A stretch of 64,000 nt of DNA from the NCBI GenBank assembly GCA_001936135.1, contig CP012816.1, positions 1,181,501 to 1,245,500 of the forward strand. The letters are read 5' to 3'. This DNA comes from Saccharomycopsis fibuligera x Saccharomycopsis cf. fibuligera. Lineage: Eukaryota; Ascomycota; Saccharomycetes; Ascoideales; Saccharomycopsidaceae. A program made the position numbers and the translations under genes. This document shows positions 1 to 10,868 of this stretch, one piece after another (position 1 is the stretch's first letter; the number at the start of each line of letters is the position of its first letter). The notes beneath the pieces are model-generated. The model did no database searches. It saw only the letters and a program-made list of their open reading frames with translations, and was not told the origin of the DNA.

Positions 1-285
1 ATAGTCTATAATCAATTTTTGGCCATGATAATGGATACTGTAACCATCAACGTGAATAGCATCAATGCCATTAACAGCTTCAATCATCCCAAGGGACTTG
101 AGAGCTTTCAAACCTGAAGGTTGCATTAATTCGCCAACAATTCTATCTGGTTGGGTCCAATCACGTTCGATTAAAAGCACTTTTCTACCTTGACGAGCAA
201 AAGCAGTAGCTACTGCTGGGCCAACGACACCAGCGCCAACGACAATAGCGTCATATTGGATAGTATTATCTGCTGTGAGACTCAT
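1..285 (-). CDS. ERG1: Squalene epoxidase, N-terminal 95 residues (partial)
   Basis: Squalene monooxygenase converts squalene to 2,3-oxidosqualene, the first oxygen-requiring step of ergosterol synthesis; it sits in the ER and lipid droplets and is the target of allylamines. The start codon is at 283-285 on the minus strand and the gene runs off the left edge, so only 95 codons are present. The visible protein has a Rossmann FAD-binding fold: GxGxxG at residues 17-22 (VVGAGVVG), an acidic strand end at residues 40-42 (ERD), and the family stretch RIVGELMQPSG at about 48-58. The long region to the right is its promoter and contains a candidate Upc2 site. Identity is secure because these motifs are diagnostic of ERG1; nothing can be said of the rest of the protein. 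Confidence 0.97.
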   Translation of the reverse strand, partial: MSLTADNTIQYDAIVVGAGVVGPAVATAFARQGRKVLLIERDWTQPDRIVGELMQPSGLKALKSLGMIEAVNGIDAIHVDGYSIHYHGQKLIIDY

Positions 286-1003
286 TGGAAATCGATGTAC
301 TTCGAGGATAAATTGAAGGACAAATTCGGATGTTTCTATTTTTTGTTTTGTTTCAATACACTTAACAGATTTCCGGTTAGTGTAGTGGGATGTATTGTGC
401 TATGCTGTAGCGTAATTAAATGGAAAATTGTTGACCAGAACTTTAAAGTGGCAGTTCGTCAATTAAACAGGAGATCCTTGAGTGATAAGCGAATGTGCTA
501 AAAATCAAAGATTGAGGGAGCGAAATAAAAATGTTCAGTTCAGCGACTGGAAACAACGATCGTCTTGCTTGCTGTGACAACGAATGAATGAGAGTGGTTG
601 AATACTAATGGAGTGAATGGGATAGACGTGCTTGCTTTGTAGGGATAGACGAGCAATTAGAGGCCTAAATTAGCATACAGGAATGTCTTAACAAGGCGAG
701 AGCAAACAAAAAGAAACACTCAGACGAAAAGTAAAGTAAAATAAAGGAAACTATTTGTGTGCGCGGGTGTGTTTGCAGCTTTTTTTTGCAGAGATGAAAA
801 CCTGAGCGAGAGGCAGTAACGTTTGCTTGTAGGAAAAGAATAAGACAAAGCGCAAAGTGAGTTAAGAAATGGAAATGAAAATGGGATGAGATGGAGAGTT
901 TAAAGTATCACAAACAAACAAAAAGGGCGAAGGGCGGATGAATATATAGAGCAAAGTCCTGTAAGTTTTTTTCTGGTTTTTATTGTTATTTTTCATTCGC
1001 ATA

Positions 1004-1010
1004 TCGTATA
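1004..1010 (+). promoter_or_regulatory. Candidate Upc2/Ecm22 sterol response element
   Basis: The sequence TCGTATA matches the core sterol response element bound by Upc2-type regulators in ergosterol genes. It lies about 720 bp upstream of the ERG1 start, in the gene's own promoter. A single 7-mer is weak statistically; the position in front of an ERG gene is what makes it credible. Confidence 0.5.
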
Positions 1011-1120
1011 CACCGACTGGCTACAGCGCTTTTCCATTGACTGACTGGCTGAGTGAGTGTCGTGTGTTGTGCTGTCGCGGAAAAAAGAGTCGCCTGATAA
1101 ATCACATGCAAAGTTAATGG

Positions 1121-1128
1121 TCACGTGA
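1121..1128. promoter_or_regulatory. TCACGTGA palindrome (Cbf1/bHLH-type E-box)
   Basis: A perfect 8-bp palindrome with a CACGTG core about 840 bp upstream of ERG1. This is the consensus of Cbf1-like bHLH factors. Functional use here is inferred only from position. Confidence 0.4.
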
Positions 1129-1730
1129 TATATGCATAAACCACAAAAGCTCGAAATATACTATATGCACTCCCATGCGTAACCGAATATTTTGAGGACT
1201 TCAACATCGTACGATATACCGTATATAGTAAACACTGGCATAAGCAGATGTCTTTTGCCAATGGAAAAGCCATAGGGTGGTCTGCCTGTTCATCTATTCG
1301 AATCTGTGTATGGCTTTTTGACGGAATTCTCGTTTAATTGTTTTTTCTAGTGGTTACATAGACAGTCTTTCGTTTGTAGATTGTAGTCTGCTTTCTAGAA
1401 AACAGCAGCAAATAGATGAATCTAGAATGAACAGCCGCAGACTGTATCAACAGGAGCCCGATCGTAAAAAGAGAAGAACGGTTTCGGCAGGTAGTTGAAA
1501 ATAAGCCATGCTTTTCAGTGCTAATAGATATCGCTTTATTACTCAGAACAAATGAAAAATACATTATGTTTATAGACAAACATATCTAATTTACACGAGC
1601 CATAGACTCCATTTATAAATCGCTATACCATACAATTTCATGTTGAGTTTATGTCATTAATGGTAAATGTTGAAACTAAGTGATGGTCAAAAATAAGAAA
1701 ACCAAAAAAGCATCCAAACGCCTTCCCTCA

Positions 1731-4700
1731 TCATGGATGCCCATGATTTGTTCCTGGCCAAGCAAGGATAGGTCCTTTCTTTTCACTCCCTCCATCAACT
1801 TTTCCCAATAATTTTTTGATCTCATCTTCATTCAACTCATCCAACAGTCTAATCTTACCAATACTTTCCCCATAATCACTATCGTAACCATCTTGGCTTT
1901 TTTCGTTCCCTTTTCCCCTTCCCTTGACATTACTACTGTCGTTATTACCATCATTTGTGATACTATTACTACCTTTAAGATTCATGCCATTCTTGTCCGC
2001 CTCGGCGTACATTTGACCCATCTTTCTTAACATTCCGTATTTCTTCTCCAATTTTTTCTTCAAGCTTCGTACTAACGTGGTGCCAAAATCTCTGTCAATG
2101 GGCAAATTCTCAGAAAAAACCTTAACTAACGTCCGCACAAGTACCAAATTTTCAAAATACAATTTTGATTGTTGTCTGAATTCTTCTGTGTGGTTCAAAG
2201 CTGTTTTCGTTTTCACATGCGAGTTTGTTTTTGCTTTCATTTTCAGAAGTTCAGCATGTGAATCAAGTAGTGCTAATGCTGCATAATACAGCATTACGTA
2301 AATATGGATTGGGGCAAACCGTAAGCTATCAATTATGTCTTTATCACTTGTAACTGCCCTAACCAAGCTTTGGGCCGATAATATTGCAATGTCAGTGCTA
2401 TCAAGTTCATGCAGCGGGCCTTCATTATTACTGTCACTGGAAGATTCTGTTTCGTCATTTTCGTAATCATCGACAACTGTACTTTCAATTAATTTCTGGG
2501 AAGACCTGTTTTTTCTTTTACTGCCTGCAAGAAGCTGTCTTTGCTGCTGGTGTTGTTGTTGCAGTGACCCATTACTACCATAACCATTATCGCTGCCGGT
2601 CAACTGTTTCACAAACTCGCTGTTAATATGCATCCTTGCGAAGTTATAATAAATCAAAGTTGACTTAATCAGCCAAGAATTCCCTTGATGGATAGGAGTT
2701 AATAGACAAGTCCAGTGTACCATCCATTTATCTAACTCGAGATTAGTTTTCCACGGCATTCCAAATAATTCGGGCCCCATTATATCCCATGCGTTCCCCG
2801 TTAATACCAAATTTAAAGCCTGATTGAATTCAAGCTGAGACACTAATCGTAAATCATTGTAGGTGTCGGAGCTGCAAATAAGTTTTTCGTTTAATGTTTT
2901 TTCATTTTCATTATGATGGTTTTCATTAAGAATAACAATCTGGTTATCGTTTTCTTTGAAGTTTTCGGAAATGTTGACATCTTCACTTTCTGGAGCAAGC
3001 AAAAGTCTTGTTGAGGCGTACTCATCATCATCACCATCACCATCATGGTACTCAATACCAGTAACATTGCTATTGCTATGGCTATTCCTATTGTTATATG
3101 CACTGTGGAACAAAAACTTTCGCGAATTTTTAAGAGACGCATCATTCGAATTCATCATTGGTGGCTTCTTGGCCAAGAAGCTTTGCTGGTTATCAGAAAT
3201 ATACAACAAGTACCATAACTTAAGCTTATCAACATCAGCAACATAAGAATCATTAAGTTCCAGACCGCTGGCACCACCACCACCGCCGCCACTATTACTA
3301 TCAAGTGAGGTGATTTTGGACTCTTGAAGCGTTTTGAAAACTTTGTTCAATTGTAATTGTGAGGCAAGTTGAAATGCTACACCTAGCAACAATTGCGAAT
3401 TTTGAAACCAAAAAGTAGCAATACATAAGGCAGTAATATTGATGAATAGCTTAAACTCTGTACTTTTTTGTATCTCTTTGCTTTTTTCTTCCAAAGTAAG
3501 CAAGTTCCACTTTCTCCATTCCTTTTGATGATTACTTCCATCCAGTTGTTGGCCGTAGTTGACTTTGTTATTACAATTATTGTCGCGATTGCACAAATCA
3601 ACGAAGGCGTCGTACTCTTCACGCACTTCAGCGATACATTCACTGCCACCACCACCGGCCAGCAGAAAAAGCTTATCATTGGCATTTCCACCGCCAACGT
3701 CATTATCTTCATCACAAATGCCCCAGTCATTGTGACTTTCTTCTTTGTTGTGCTTAAAAATCAAATCTGTGACTCTGTCCAAATATATCTTTTTCAACTC
3801 ATCATGGAAAGACAGCTTATCTCTTGAAGAACTGTTGCCAGCACTATCAGAACCAGTAGTAGCGGACCCAATTAAACTTACTAGGGCCACAAACAATTCA
3901 GATTTTACATATACTAATCGTTTGTCAAATTTGGAGATGTCAAAGCCAAATAGCTGCGGCATGGCGTTCTCGAGAAACCGGTCATAAAGTTCGGCAAATT
4001 CTTTATAGCTTATTATTGACTTCAAATTTCGCAGCTTCTTCTGCGCTGATATAGAACTGTCTGCGCATAAATTATCACTATCTGAGTCAGTGGAAACGTT
4101 AACCGGTGATTGCTTAGCAGCAGCAGCAGACTTGCGTCTTTTAGTGGGCTGTTGTGGCTGTGTGTGTTCATGGCTATGATAATCAGGTTCCCTTTTTCTG
4201 CTGAATGGAGAACCGGTCAGTGAGCTACTGTTAACAGGACTATTAACCATGTTACTTATTGGGGCACGGGAGCTGCCGTGTTGTGAGGATAGAGCGGAGG
4301 GGTATGCGCGCTGCTGATGCTGTTGATGCTGTTGAGACGGTGGCAGCTGCAGCGGCAGCGAGTCTGTGCTAGGATACTTGAACATGTCGGATAATCGCCT
4401 CACCTCATCTTGCGGAAACGAATCCTTATGAGTAGGTAGTCCAGGTGCTAAAGGTGCAACTGGAGAGGAGGCTGCACCAGCATGATAATGCAGCGACTGA
4501 GTGTTGCTGTACAATGGCTGAAAATATCTGCTTGTGTTGTAAGCTCGGTTGTAAGGCCCCGTTGATGTTGAGTAGCTTGGTCTGACCTCTGTGGAAGGAT
4601 GGCGCAAGTTGGAGTCATGGTAGTCAGACACTGCCGGAGTAGTCTGGTGCAATGGTGCAGGATCGTATATGGACAGGATGGAAGGCAACTGCGGCAAGTG

Positions 4701-5600
4701 TGAAGAAGGCGAATACGGATGCTGGTAAACTGAACTCGCCAGCATTTGTGCGGGCCGCTGCAGATGGTAGGACTGGGACTGCGGGTGTACATGGGCTGGG
4801 TAGGGTTGACGCTCAAGTCGGTGTGGATGCTGATACAGCGCCGGACTCACTGGAACCTGAGGATGGGGAAGCTCGCCGTTGAACTTTCCGTCTTTCAAGA
4901 AGCCAAGAATGTTGTTGAGGGTGTCGCTAAAGTTCTCCAATTTGTTTTCCATTGAACACCTCCAGTCCTCGCTGCGACCGTCGCGATGGCCGGTGCTATT
5001 TGCCTTACCGCTACCACTCAAGGCGGCAGGCATAGGATGCCGCGGCTGCGGCTGCGGCTGCGGCTGCGGCTGCGATGGCGGCTGGTGAGATGACGAAGCA
5101 GGCTTGCTGCTGCCACTCGCGCTTGCCGACGCGGAACCTTCCACCGGCCTCATCTTGGTGGACGAGTAGCTCTCTATCTTCATTTGAAACACACACTCCA
5201 TGCCGCTCTGCTTGCAACGCTTGCAGGGAGCCTCGCCGTTGTTGATGCACTTGACTTTTGATTTTCTGCAACGCAAGCAGGCTTTGATTCTCTTTGGCGC
5301 GGCGGCGGCTTCCGCACCGCAGTTGGGACTCGTCTTGGTGCTGGTAGTATCGCTGCTGGCGATAGCAGCGGTAGCACCAGTAGCAGCGGTAGCGCTGGCG
5401 GACTGCGATTGATCTAGGCTGGTGACATCGTTTGCGCCGGAGTCCTTGAAAGACCTCGATCTGCCGCTGGCACTGCTGCTGGTGCTGTTGGTGTTACCGG
5501 CTTTGCTGCTGTGGCTGTTATTTTTGTACGCCTTTGCTGACGAGAGCTGGAACTTGGAGGTGAGCGACGAAGGAATAGCGCTGGGTTTCCCGTGCGGCAT
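1731..5600 (-). CDS. Zn(2)Cys(6) transcription factor, 1289 aa
   Basis: A large fungal binuclear zinc-cluster regulator; I cannot assign it to a named orthologue. The cluster has cysteines at residues 108, 111, 118, 126, 129 and 136 (C-X2-C-X6-C-X7-C-X2-C-X6-C), preceded by a Ser/Ala/Thr-rich tail. A long Pro/Gln/His/Ser-rich linker follows, including a (Gln-Pro)5 run encoded by GGCTGC repeats near 5043-5073. The second half carries the fungal-specific middle homology region: a hydrophobic segment resembling the family pattern (LCIATFWFQNSQLLLG) and the Trp-Tyr-Leu-Leu-Tyr-Ile motif (LWYLLYISDNQQSFL). Acidic and glycine-rich insertions make it longer than most relatives. The start at 5600 is the only plausible ATG. 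It is transcribed away from RFU1 through a shared GC-rich 1.9-kb region. Many leucines in the linker may be serines under the CUG-Ser code. Confidence 0.92.
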   Translation of the reverse strand: MPHGKPSAIPSSLTSKFQLSSAKAYKNNSHSSKAGNTNSTSSSASGRSRSFKDSGANDVTSLDQSQSASATAATGATAAIASSDTTSTKTSPNCGAEAAAAPKRIKACLRCRKSKVKCINNGEAPCKRCKQSGMECVFQMKIESYSSTKMRPVEGSASASASGSSKPASSSHQPPSQPQPQPQPQPRHPMPAALSGSGKANSTGHRDGRSEDWRCSMENKLENFSDTLNNILGFLKDGKFNGELPHPQVPVSPALYQHPHRLERQPYPAHVHPQSQSYHLQRPAQMLASSVYQHPYSPSSHLPQLPSILSIYDPAPLHQTTPAVSDYHDSNLRHPSTEVRPSYSTSTGPYNRAYNTSRYFQPLYSNTQSLHYHAGAASSPVAPLAPGLPTHKDSFPQDEVRRLSDMFKYPSTDSLPLQLPPSQQHQQHQQRAYPSALSSQHGSSRAPISNMVNSPVNSSSLTGSPFSRKREPDYHSHEHTQPQQPTKRRKSAAAAKQSPVNVSTDSDSDNLCADSSISAQKKLRNLKSIISYKEFAELYDRFLENAMPQLFGFDISKFDKRLVYVKSELFVALVSLIGSATTGSDSAGNSSSRDKLSFHDELKKIYLDRVTDLIFKHNKEESHNDWGICDEDNDVGGGNANDKLFLLAGGGGSECIAEVREEYDAFVDLCNRDNNCNNKVNYGQQLDGSNHQKEWRKWNLLTLEEKSKEIQKSTEFKLFINITALCIATFWFQNSQLLLGVAFQLASQLQLNKVFKTLQESKITSLDSNSGGGGGGASGLELNDSYVADVDKLKLWYLLYISDNQQSFLAKKPPMMNSNDASLKNSRKFLFHSAYNNRNSHSNSNVTGIEYHDGDGDDDEYASTRLLLAPESEDVNISENFKENDNQIVILNENHHNENEKTLNEKLICSSDTYNDLRLVSQLEFNQALNLVLTGNAWDIMGPELFGMPWKTNLELDKWMVHWTCLLTPIHQGNSWLIKSTLIYYNFARMHINSEFVKQLTGSDNGYGSNGSLQQQHQQQRQLLAGSKRKNRSSQKLIESTVVDDYENDETESSSDSNNEGPLHELDSTDIAILSAQSLVRAVTSDKDIIDSLRFAPIHIYVMLYYAALALLDSHAELLKMKAKTNSHVKTKTALNHTEEFRQQSKLYFENLVLVRTLVKVFSENLPIDRDFGTTLVRSLKKKLEKKYGMLRKMGQMYAEADKNGMNLKGSNSITNDGNNDSSNVKGRGKGNEKSQDGYDSDYGESIGKIRLLDELNEDEIKKLLGKVDGGSEKKGPILAWPGTNHGHP

Positions 5601-7513
5601 GAAAAGGCAAGTTATGATGGTACTGTAGCTGGCGCGGGTGCGAGAGGACTAAGACTGTGGATGGCAACGAGCTCAGCAGCGAACATAAAGACCAACGCAG
5701 ACGCTAGCGTTACGCAAAAGTGAGGAGGAGCGCAGCGGTGGCACGACCGTGTTTTTAACAGAACGTATATGGCTCGGGAACAGTAGGATACTGCGAAGAC
5801 AAAAAGAAGGGAGCACACTCCAGAGCGTCTCGATGAGAAGGAAGCACCAGCAGCCTTTTTTAGCCGCTATTGGGATACTTTTTATTTTTTATTTTTTATT
5901 TTTTATTTTTTTTTTTATTTTTTTTTACTCTATTTTCACACCCGTGCACCGCGTCCTCCCCCCTCTATATATGCCACCCGTGCACCGCGCGCACCGCGCG
6001 CACCACACAGCACACCGGCCCATGCCGCGTTGGGCCAGGCAGGCGTCCGTATTTGGTCCCTGTTCGGGACCTCATCTCCAACACATCGCCAGACGACACA
6101 AGCAACCCCGCCCGGCGGTAAGCAGCCGCGGTCTGAGTGTCAACGCACACACACACCGCGGGGGCTGTCTTTCGGGCAGGGGCTAAGGAGCGCGCACTTC
6201 AGTATCAGAAAGCGCTGTTTGTGTCCAGCCGCGTGACATTTCTGGCCGTAAACGCGGGCCTGCTCTGATTGCCACTGCAGTGGTAAACTTTGACACTCTC
6301 AGCGCTAGCACGGATCACAGCGACAACGCCGGCGCTGGTGTTCAATCACACACGTTTCCGGTGCAGTTGCCCATCGGCATGCACGTCCCTGCTGCGGTGA
6401 TTCCTCAACGTGTGTTTGATCGCCGCTGAGATTTGAGTGTATTTGCGGCAGGCCCACCAAGAAACAAGCACATGGCTGACTATACGTGCTAGCGCTGCCG
6501 CTGTAGCCAGTAGCCAGTAGCCAGCCAGCACACTCTGGCCCCAGCGGGCTCACGCGCGAGAAGCGTTTTGTCTGCTAGGCTGTGTCCGGTAGCCACACTA
6601 AACACCAACACCCTGTCGTCTTGTCCTGACCGATTGAACGATCGCTAACAGCCTCATAGATCCGTATTGTGTTGCTCGAGCAGCTACCAGCAGCATCTCT
6701 CTGCTGCAGAGAGCCGCCCCCTGCGACGCTAATGTTGGTGTTAATTGTGTCAGGCAAATGAACGTGGCTGCGTTCTTCACATGAAAGCACTGCGCGTGGC
6801 TAAAAATAACAACAGCACAGCCAAAAACAACGGAACCGTACCATTGTCAGCGCTTAGCGGTGCACCTGTCGTTGGCTTTGGCTCCATTCCCAACATCGTT
6901 GTGTCCGCTGTCCGGCCGGCGGGTGACGATGCTATTGGCGCCGGGCGGTGCGCGCGCATGGCTCAGGGCGCTAAAAAATAGTATTTACCTGTCATTCTAT
7001 CGCATTTGCTAAATTAACACATCACTAATTTACCAGCATACTAATTCACTACACACGTATCAGCTAAATTGGCCCTTTATGTTCTCTGCTGCTTTGCTGT
7101 TCGTTATGCTTCTCCCAGCTTACTCAGATACGCACTGAAAACAAAAGTGATGTACGCCGCTCCGGCGCTGGTGTTCTCTCCAGCTCGCCATCGCCAAACG
7201 CCATCATCGTCTCCTCTTCCCTGGCCTGCTAATTGCATTATAAAAGCACAGCATCGGTCAGCTCTTTGGTTCAATTTGCTTCCCTGAGTCAAACTTTTTC
7301 TGCTTCTCTCTTCTTTCGTTTCCCTTGGTGTCTCTACTGCTAAAGATTCTTCGGCTTGGTTACGTCCAAGGACTTATCCGGCCCCCCATCTCACCGCGTA
7401 GCGATCATCTCAGACAGGTTTCGCTTGACAGCGCCTAGCCCGCACACGGGGAGCGCCGACGCCTGAGTCTCCCTGCTCATCTCAAGCCAGATATACCAAA
7501 ACCAGCATTGGCA
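5601..7513. promoter_or_regulatory. GC-rich divergent intergenic region, first zinc-cluster gene / RFU1
   Basis: 1.9 kb between two divergent genes. There is a T-rich stretch at about 5877-5930, then unusually GC-rich sequence to about 7000, with repeated CACCGCG/GCGCACC motifs near 5946-6005. Several overlapping ORFs exist on both strands, but they look like by-products of high GC and I accept none. Confidence 0.65.
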
Positions 7514-7656
7514 ATGAGAACAGACTTCTCCATAAGCGGCTTAATGAAGAGGAGCCTCCAGTATAATTACTCCACAGACACGCCGTTCTCAACATGGCTA
7601 GATATTGCAGATTGTTTCCTTGAAGAGGTAAGTATCACATCTTGTTCTATCTCAGT

Positions 7657-7690
<34 letters not shown>

Positions 7691-9149
7691 CATGAGCGTA
7701 AGCATCAAGTTTACTAACCGCCCCACCATCACAGTCTGTCACTAGTCTTCGGAGTAACTGCTATGAGAAAGCATATGTTGACGTTACAAGATTCATAGAG
7801 TATGTATGCATTGCGTTTCCCTACTGTTTTTCTAGATTTTGCTCCACCCGGTGTCCCAAGCCTTGGATATAAATTGTTTAAAGAAACCTAACACTAACAA
7901 TATTTTAGCCTAATATTAAACAAATTGCCCAGCCATCCAGAGTTCCATCTCAATGAGCATTACGAACACTTGAAGCAATACGTATGTACAGGCTCTTCGG
8001 CTTTTGACACTTCCGCCAGTGTGTTATCTGCTATATCTTTAAACATCTATTGTGCCACGTACTAACGCCGCTTAGGAAATCCCTGAGGCGCTCTCCACCT
8101 CTGGAGTGATCCTCAGTATACTCATAAAGCAGGCCAATACCCCTCCATATGAAGTCTACTCTGCCACGATGGACGTGAATAACCAAGACGATCTCATGAA
8201 GTTTATTAATGATGAAGATTTCACTCTCGAAGAACCCACCAACGATACCATTAATAGCGCTGGCCATGCAAAGCATAATCGCAATCACAGCAGAAGTTCT
8301 ATTTTCAGTTTTTCAAGACCATCGTCTTCTTCTAACAACAACAGTAACAAACCAAACAGCAAAGGGTCTCCTGGCATCAACATGACCAGCTCCGCGCCAG
8401 TACCAAATGCTCAAAAAAATAGTACTCACAGCAATTTTTATCTGGAGGACGAGTGCGATGTAACTTTTGCCTCGCCTTTGACTCCGGAACGTACCACCTT
8501 TGCCCTCACCAATACCTCCGAGCCTTCTTTGTATGAATTCCTCAACTGCCATAATAACAACAGCAGCATACCTACCAATCACAATAACCCAGTGCTCAGC
8601 AACACAGATAACCTGACTTTGTCAAGCCCCAGAAAGTCCAGAAGAAAATCTAGTACTAACAGCATCAGTCACAGAGACTCTGCGTTTAATCCTGGCAAGG
8701 GTGCAAACAGTGCTAATTACATTTATAGTAAAAGAAACACATTCGCTAGTGAGAGCCCATATCCTTACAATGACGGCAATACACTCTACCGCAACATTGA
8801 GGAGTCAATTGAAAATGAACTAATATTTCAACAACAACAGCAGCAGCAGCAGCAAAATTTACAAATGGTCTCAACACCAACTCGCTCTAAAACCATTAGT
8901 AATACTGACAATAAGATTGAACAACTACAGCTACAGCAGCTGCCAAAATCCCCGGCTATCGATATAAAGTATCCAACGCATACTGAAGTCAACGCCGTTG
9001 AAGTCAACGATACTGCTAGCAACATCAATATGGTTAATAACAATGCAAGTAATGCTTTGTATAGCCAGTGCCCTCGAGACGAAGTTCAGAGTCATGGGCA
9101 CGGGTCTCAAAGTCTGGAAGGGAGATGGTTTTTTTTCTACATGTGTTAA
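7514..9149 (+). CDS. RFU1: Rfu1-like protein with USP8-dimerisation domain, four exons
   Basis: Rfu1 inhibits the deubiquitinase Doa4 and controls free ubiquitin chains at endosomes. Proposed exons are 7514-7627, 7735-7799, 7909-7981 and 8076-9149 (441 codons plus stop). Introns are 107, 109 and 94 nt with donors GTAAGT, GTATGT and GTATGT. Branch points are TACTAAC (introns 1 and 3) and CACTAAC (intron 2); acceptors are ACAG, TTAG and TTAG. Spliced together, the first 110 residues align with the yeast Rfu1 N-terminus: a DxPFSTWL helix, then an RFID-LILNKLPSHPEF block matching RYVDLLTNKLSRHPEL, then EIPEAL. The remaining 330 residues are Asn/Ser/Gln-rich with a polyQ run near 8830. Only the last exon has an obvious ORF, so the gene is easily annotated as starting too late. 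The C-terminus ends at a T8 run (9128-9135) and may be shifted. Confidence 0.75.
7660..7687 (+). repeat. T28 homopolymer inside RFU1 intron 1
   Basis: An uninterrupted T run lies between the donor and the TACTAAC branch point of the first RFU1 intron. Polypyrimidine there is compatible with splicing; the length is likely variable. Confidence 0.85.
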
Positions 9150-10135
9150 AGTTGCAAAGTTGCAAAGCTTCCTGAAGCTAAATTACTGATTATGTAACTC
9201 GATGCCCCTTTTTACTTTTTTTTTTCTTCTTCATTTCTTTGTTGGTATTTCCCTACTTTGTATCTTTCGCACTTTTTCCTTTTCTTTTTCTTTTTCTTTT
9301 TCTTTTTTTGTTCACTTTCTATTCTAAAATCTTTTTACTTTTTCCTAGGGAGCTATATTATATATTATATACAATTTTTTATTTTTAAAGAAGACAGGTT
9401 GCGTTTCATGAAGATACGTTGTATGATACTGTACGCAGTTGAGAGTTTGCACAGACCATCAAGGACAAGGTATATTCTCTCTGGAGCCTTGCCTTTTGCT
9501 ACCTCTTAACACTGAAGTTGAAAAGATAATCTTCTCTGTATTTGTAACAAGTTGAAATATTCATCTGTTAAAATTTCGCTTATGCAGCTATCTGGCTCTG
9601 AGATGTTAATTGAGGTGCTGTGTAATGGTACAACAATATGGATCTATGATGAACATTGAGTTCTAGACCAACAGATTGACAGACAGGAGTGGTCTTTTAG
9701 CTGTGCGAGATCTTTGAGAAAAGTTGAAGAGCTAAATATTGATTAGAAAAAAATTACGGAATACTGATATCTCAGAGTTTATAGTTTTGGATGTAAAAGC
9801 CTTATACGTCTAACATAACTAAATAAAAATAAATATATAATAATATTGGAGTAGACCGTATAGAAATAATAATCAGACTGAATACAAAACTTGTTAGTGA
9901 TTTGCGATATAAAGTAGTAAATACGCGCATCGTGCAACAGAATAGAAGATCCACGGACTTATTATGTAAGAAATATTATTTAACTGTATTCAGGTTCGTT
10001 GGTTTAGAACTCAATGTTCGTCAACAAAATACATTGTTTTAAGAGGAACCAGTGGATTAAGGATCAATTTAAAATACTAATATGTTTGAGAAGAGACAGT
10101 GATTACCACTCCGTCTAAACAAGGAAAGAACTCCG
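9150..10135. other. Intergenic region between RFU1 and tRNA-Lys
   Basis: Mostly AT-rich with TTTTTC-type pyrimidine runs at 9214-9310, suitable for the RFU1 3' end. I see no gene. A TG...CA segment of about 135 bp just upstream of the tRNA was examined as a possible solo LTR and not accepted. Confidence 0.6.
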
Positions 10136-10218
10136 TCCTTATTAGCTCAGTTGGTAGAGCGTTCGGCTTTTAGAAATAAGGAACCGAAATGTCCAGGGTT
10201 CGAGCCCCTGATGAGGAG
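10136..10218 (+). tRNA. tRNA-Lys(UUU) with a 10-nt intron
   Basis: Complete cloverleaf: acceptor TCCTTAT (10136-10142) pairs with ATGAGGA (10211-10217), discriminator G at 10218. The D arm is GCTC/GAGC, the anticodon stem TTCGG (10162-10166) pairs with CCGAA (10184-10188), and the T arm is CAGGG/CCCTG with loop TTCGAGC. The anticodon TTT is at 10169-10171. The loop is interrupted one base 3' of the anticodon by a 10-nt intron at 10173-10182, the standard position for eukaryotic tRNA introns and the place where the yeast tRNA-Lys(UUU) gene is also interrupted. Mature length is 73 nt, and the exon sequence is nearly identical to the yeast gene. Confidence 0.97.
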
Positions 10219-10868
10219 TATTTTTTGCCTTTTCATGCACTTGGAATATTGTAGTAACCTGACAAATTCACACGCTTACACTGCGTACATTGGATGCTGC
10301 TTATATCCACACAATAACCACAATCTTGTTGAGAAATTTTATGAAAGTCAAAGCTTGCAAATAAAATGTAGATCTGATAGATAGATTAGTTTGTTATGAA
10401 ATTTGCGACATTTTTTTGGCAGAAATCACAGTCTTTGCGATTCTGAAAAATGTTGTTCAGTAACAAATTTACACATCGCTTTAGTAAAAGAAACAGACAT
10501 CGATTGATAGTAAATAGTAAATAGTAATACAAAGGTAAAAAAGCTGAACAACAGTGACACAAACGTTAAAATATTCTTTGCATACTATAGAGTAGATCTA
10601 TAGATATGATAGATATTTAAGCTCATTCAAAGCCTAAAGTTGTCAACAAATACAGATATTGGAAACAGGGAACAAAAAAAAAAAAAAAAAAAAATTTGAA
10701 AAAAACTGTACCTTTTTTAATGAATAAATGCAATTGATAAAGTAAAACATGAACATAAAGCCACCTTTTCTGAAAAAGAAAACAAAATGGAAGAAGAAAC
10801 AAAATTCAAGAATAAAAAAGATGAAGTATTTAATAATAAAAAAAAAACAAAAACAAGTATAAAACCAT
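10219..10868. other. Intergenic region between tRNA-Lys and KRE6/SKN1 3' end
   Basis: AT-rich with an A21 run at about 10674-10694 just beyond the KRE6/SKN1 stop codon. No gene seen. Confidence 0.6.
10221..10226 (+). terminator. RNA polymerase III terminator of tRNA-Lys
   Basis: A T6 run starts 3 nt after the tRNA 3' end, the usual Pol III stop. Confidence 0.85.

Larger units (their letters stand above)
286..1730. other. ERG1 promoter region and 3' flank of the first zinc-cluster gene
   Basis: This 1.4-kb stretch lies upstream of ERG1 and downstream of the regulator ending at 1731. It has no convincing ORF. It holds a TCGTATA sterol-response-like element (1004-1010), a TCACGTGA octamer (1121-1128), and a run of TATA-like AT-rich sequence around 1200-1235. 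Confidence 0.7.

Noticed and set aside
9892-10027. Possible solo LTR (TGTTAG ... CAACA) near tRNA-Lys
   Set aside because: Flanking 5-mers do not match as a target-site duplication, and no second copy is visible.
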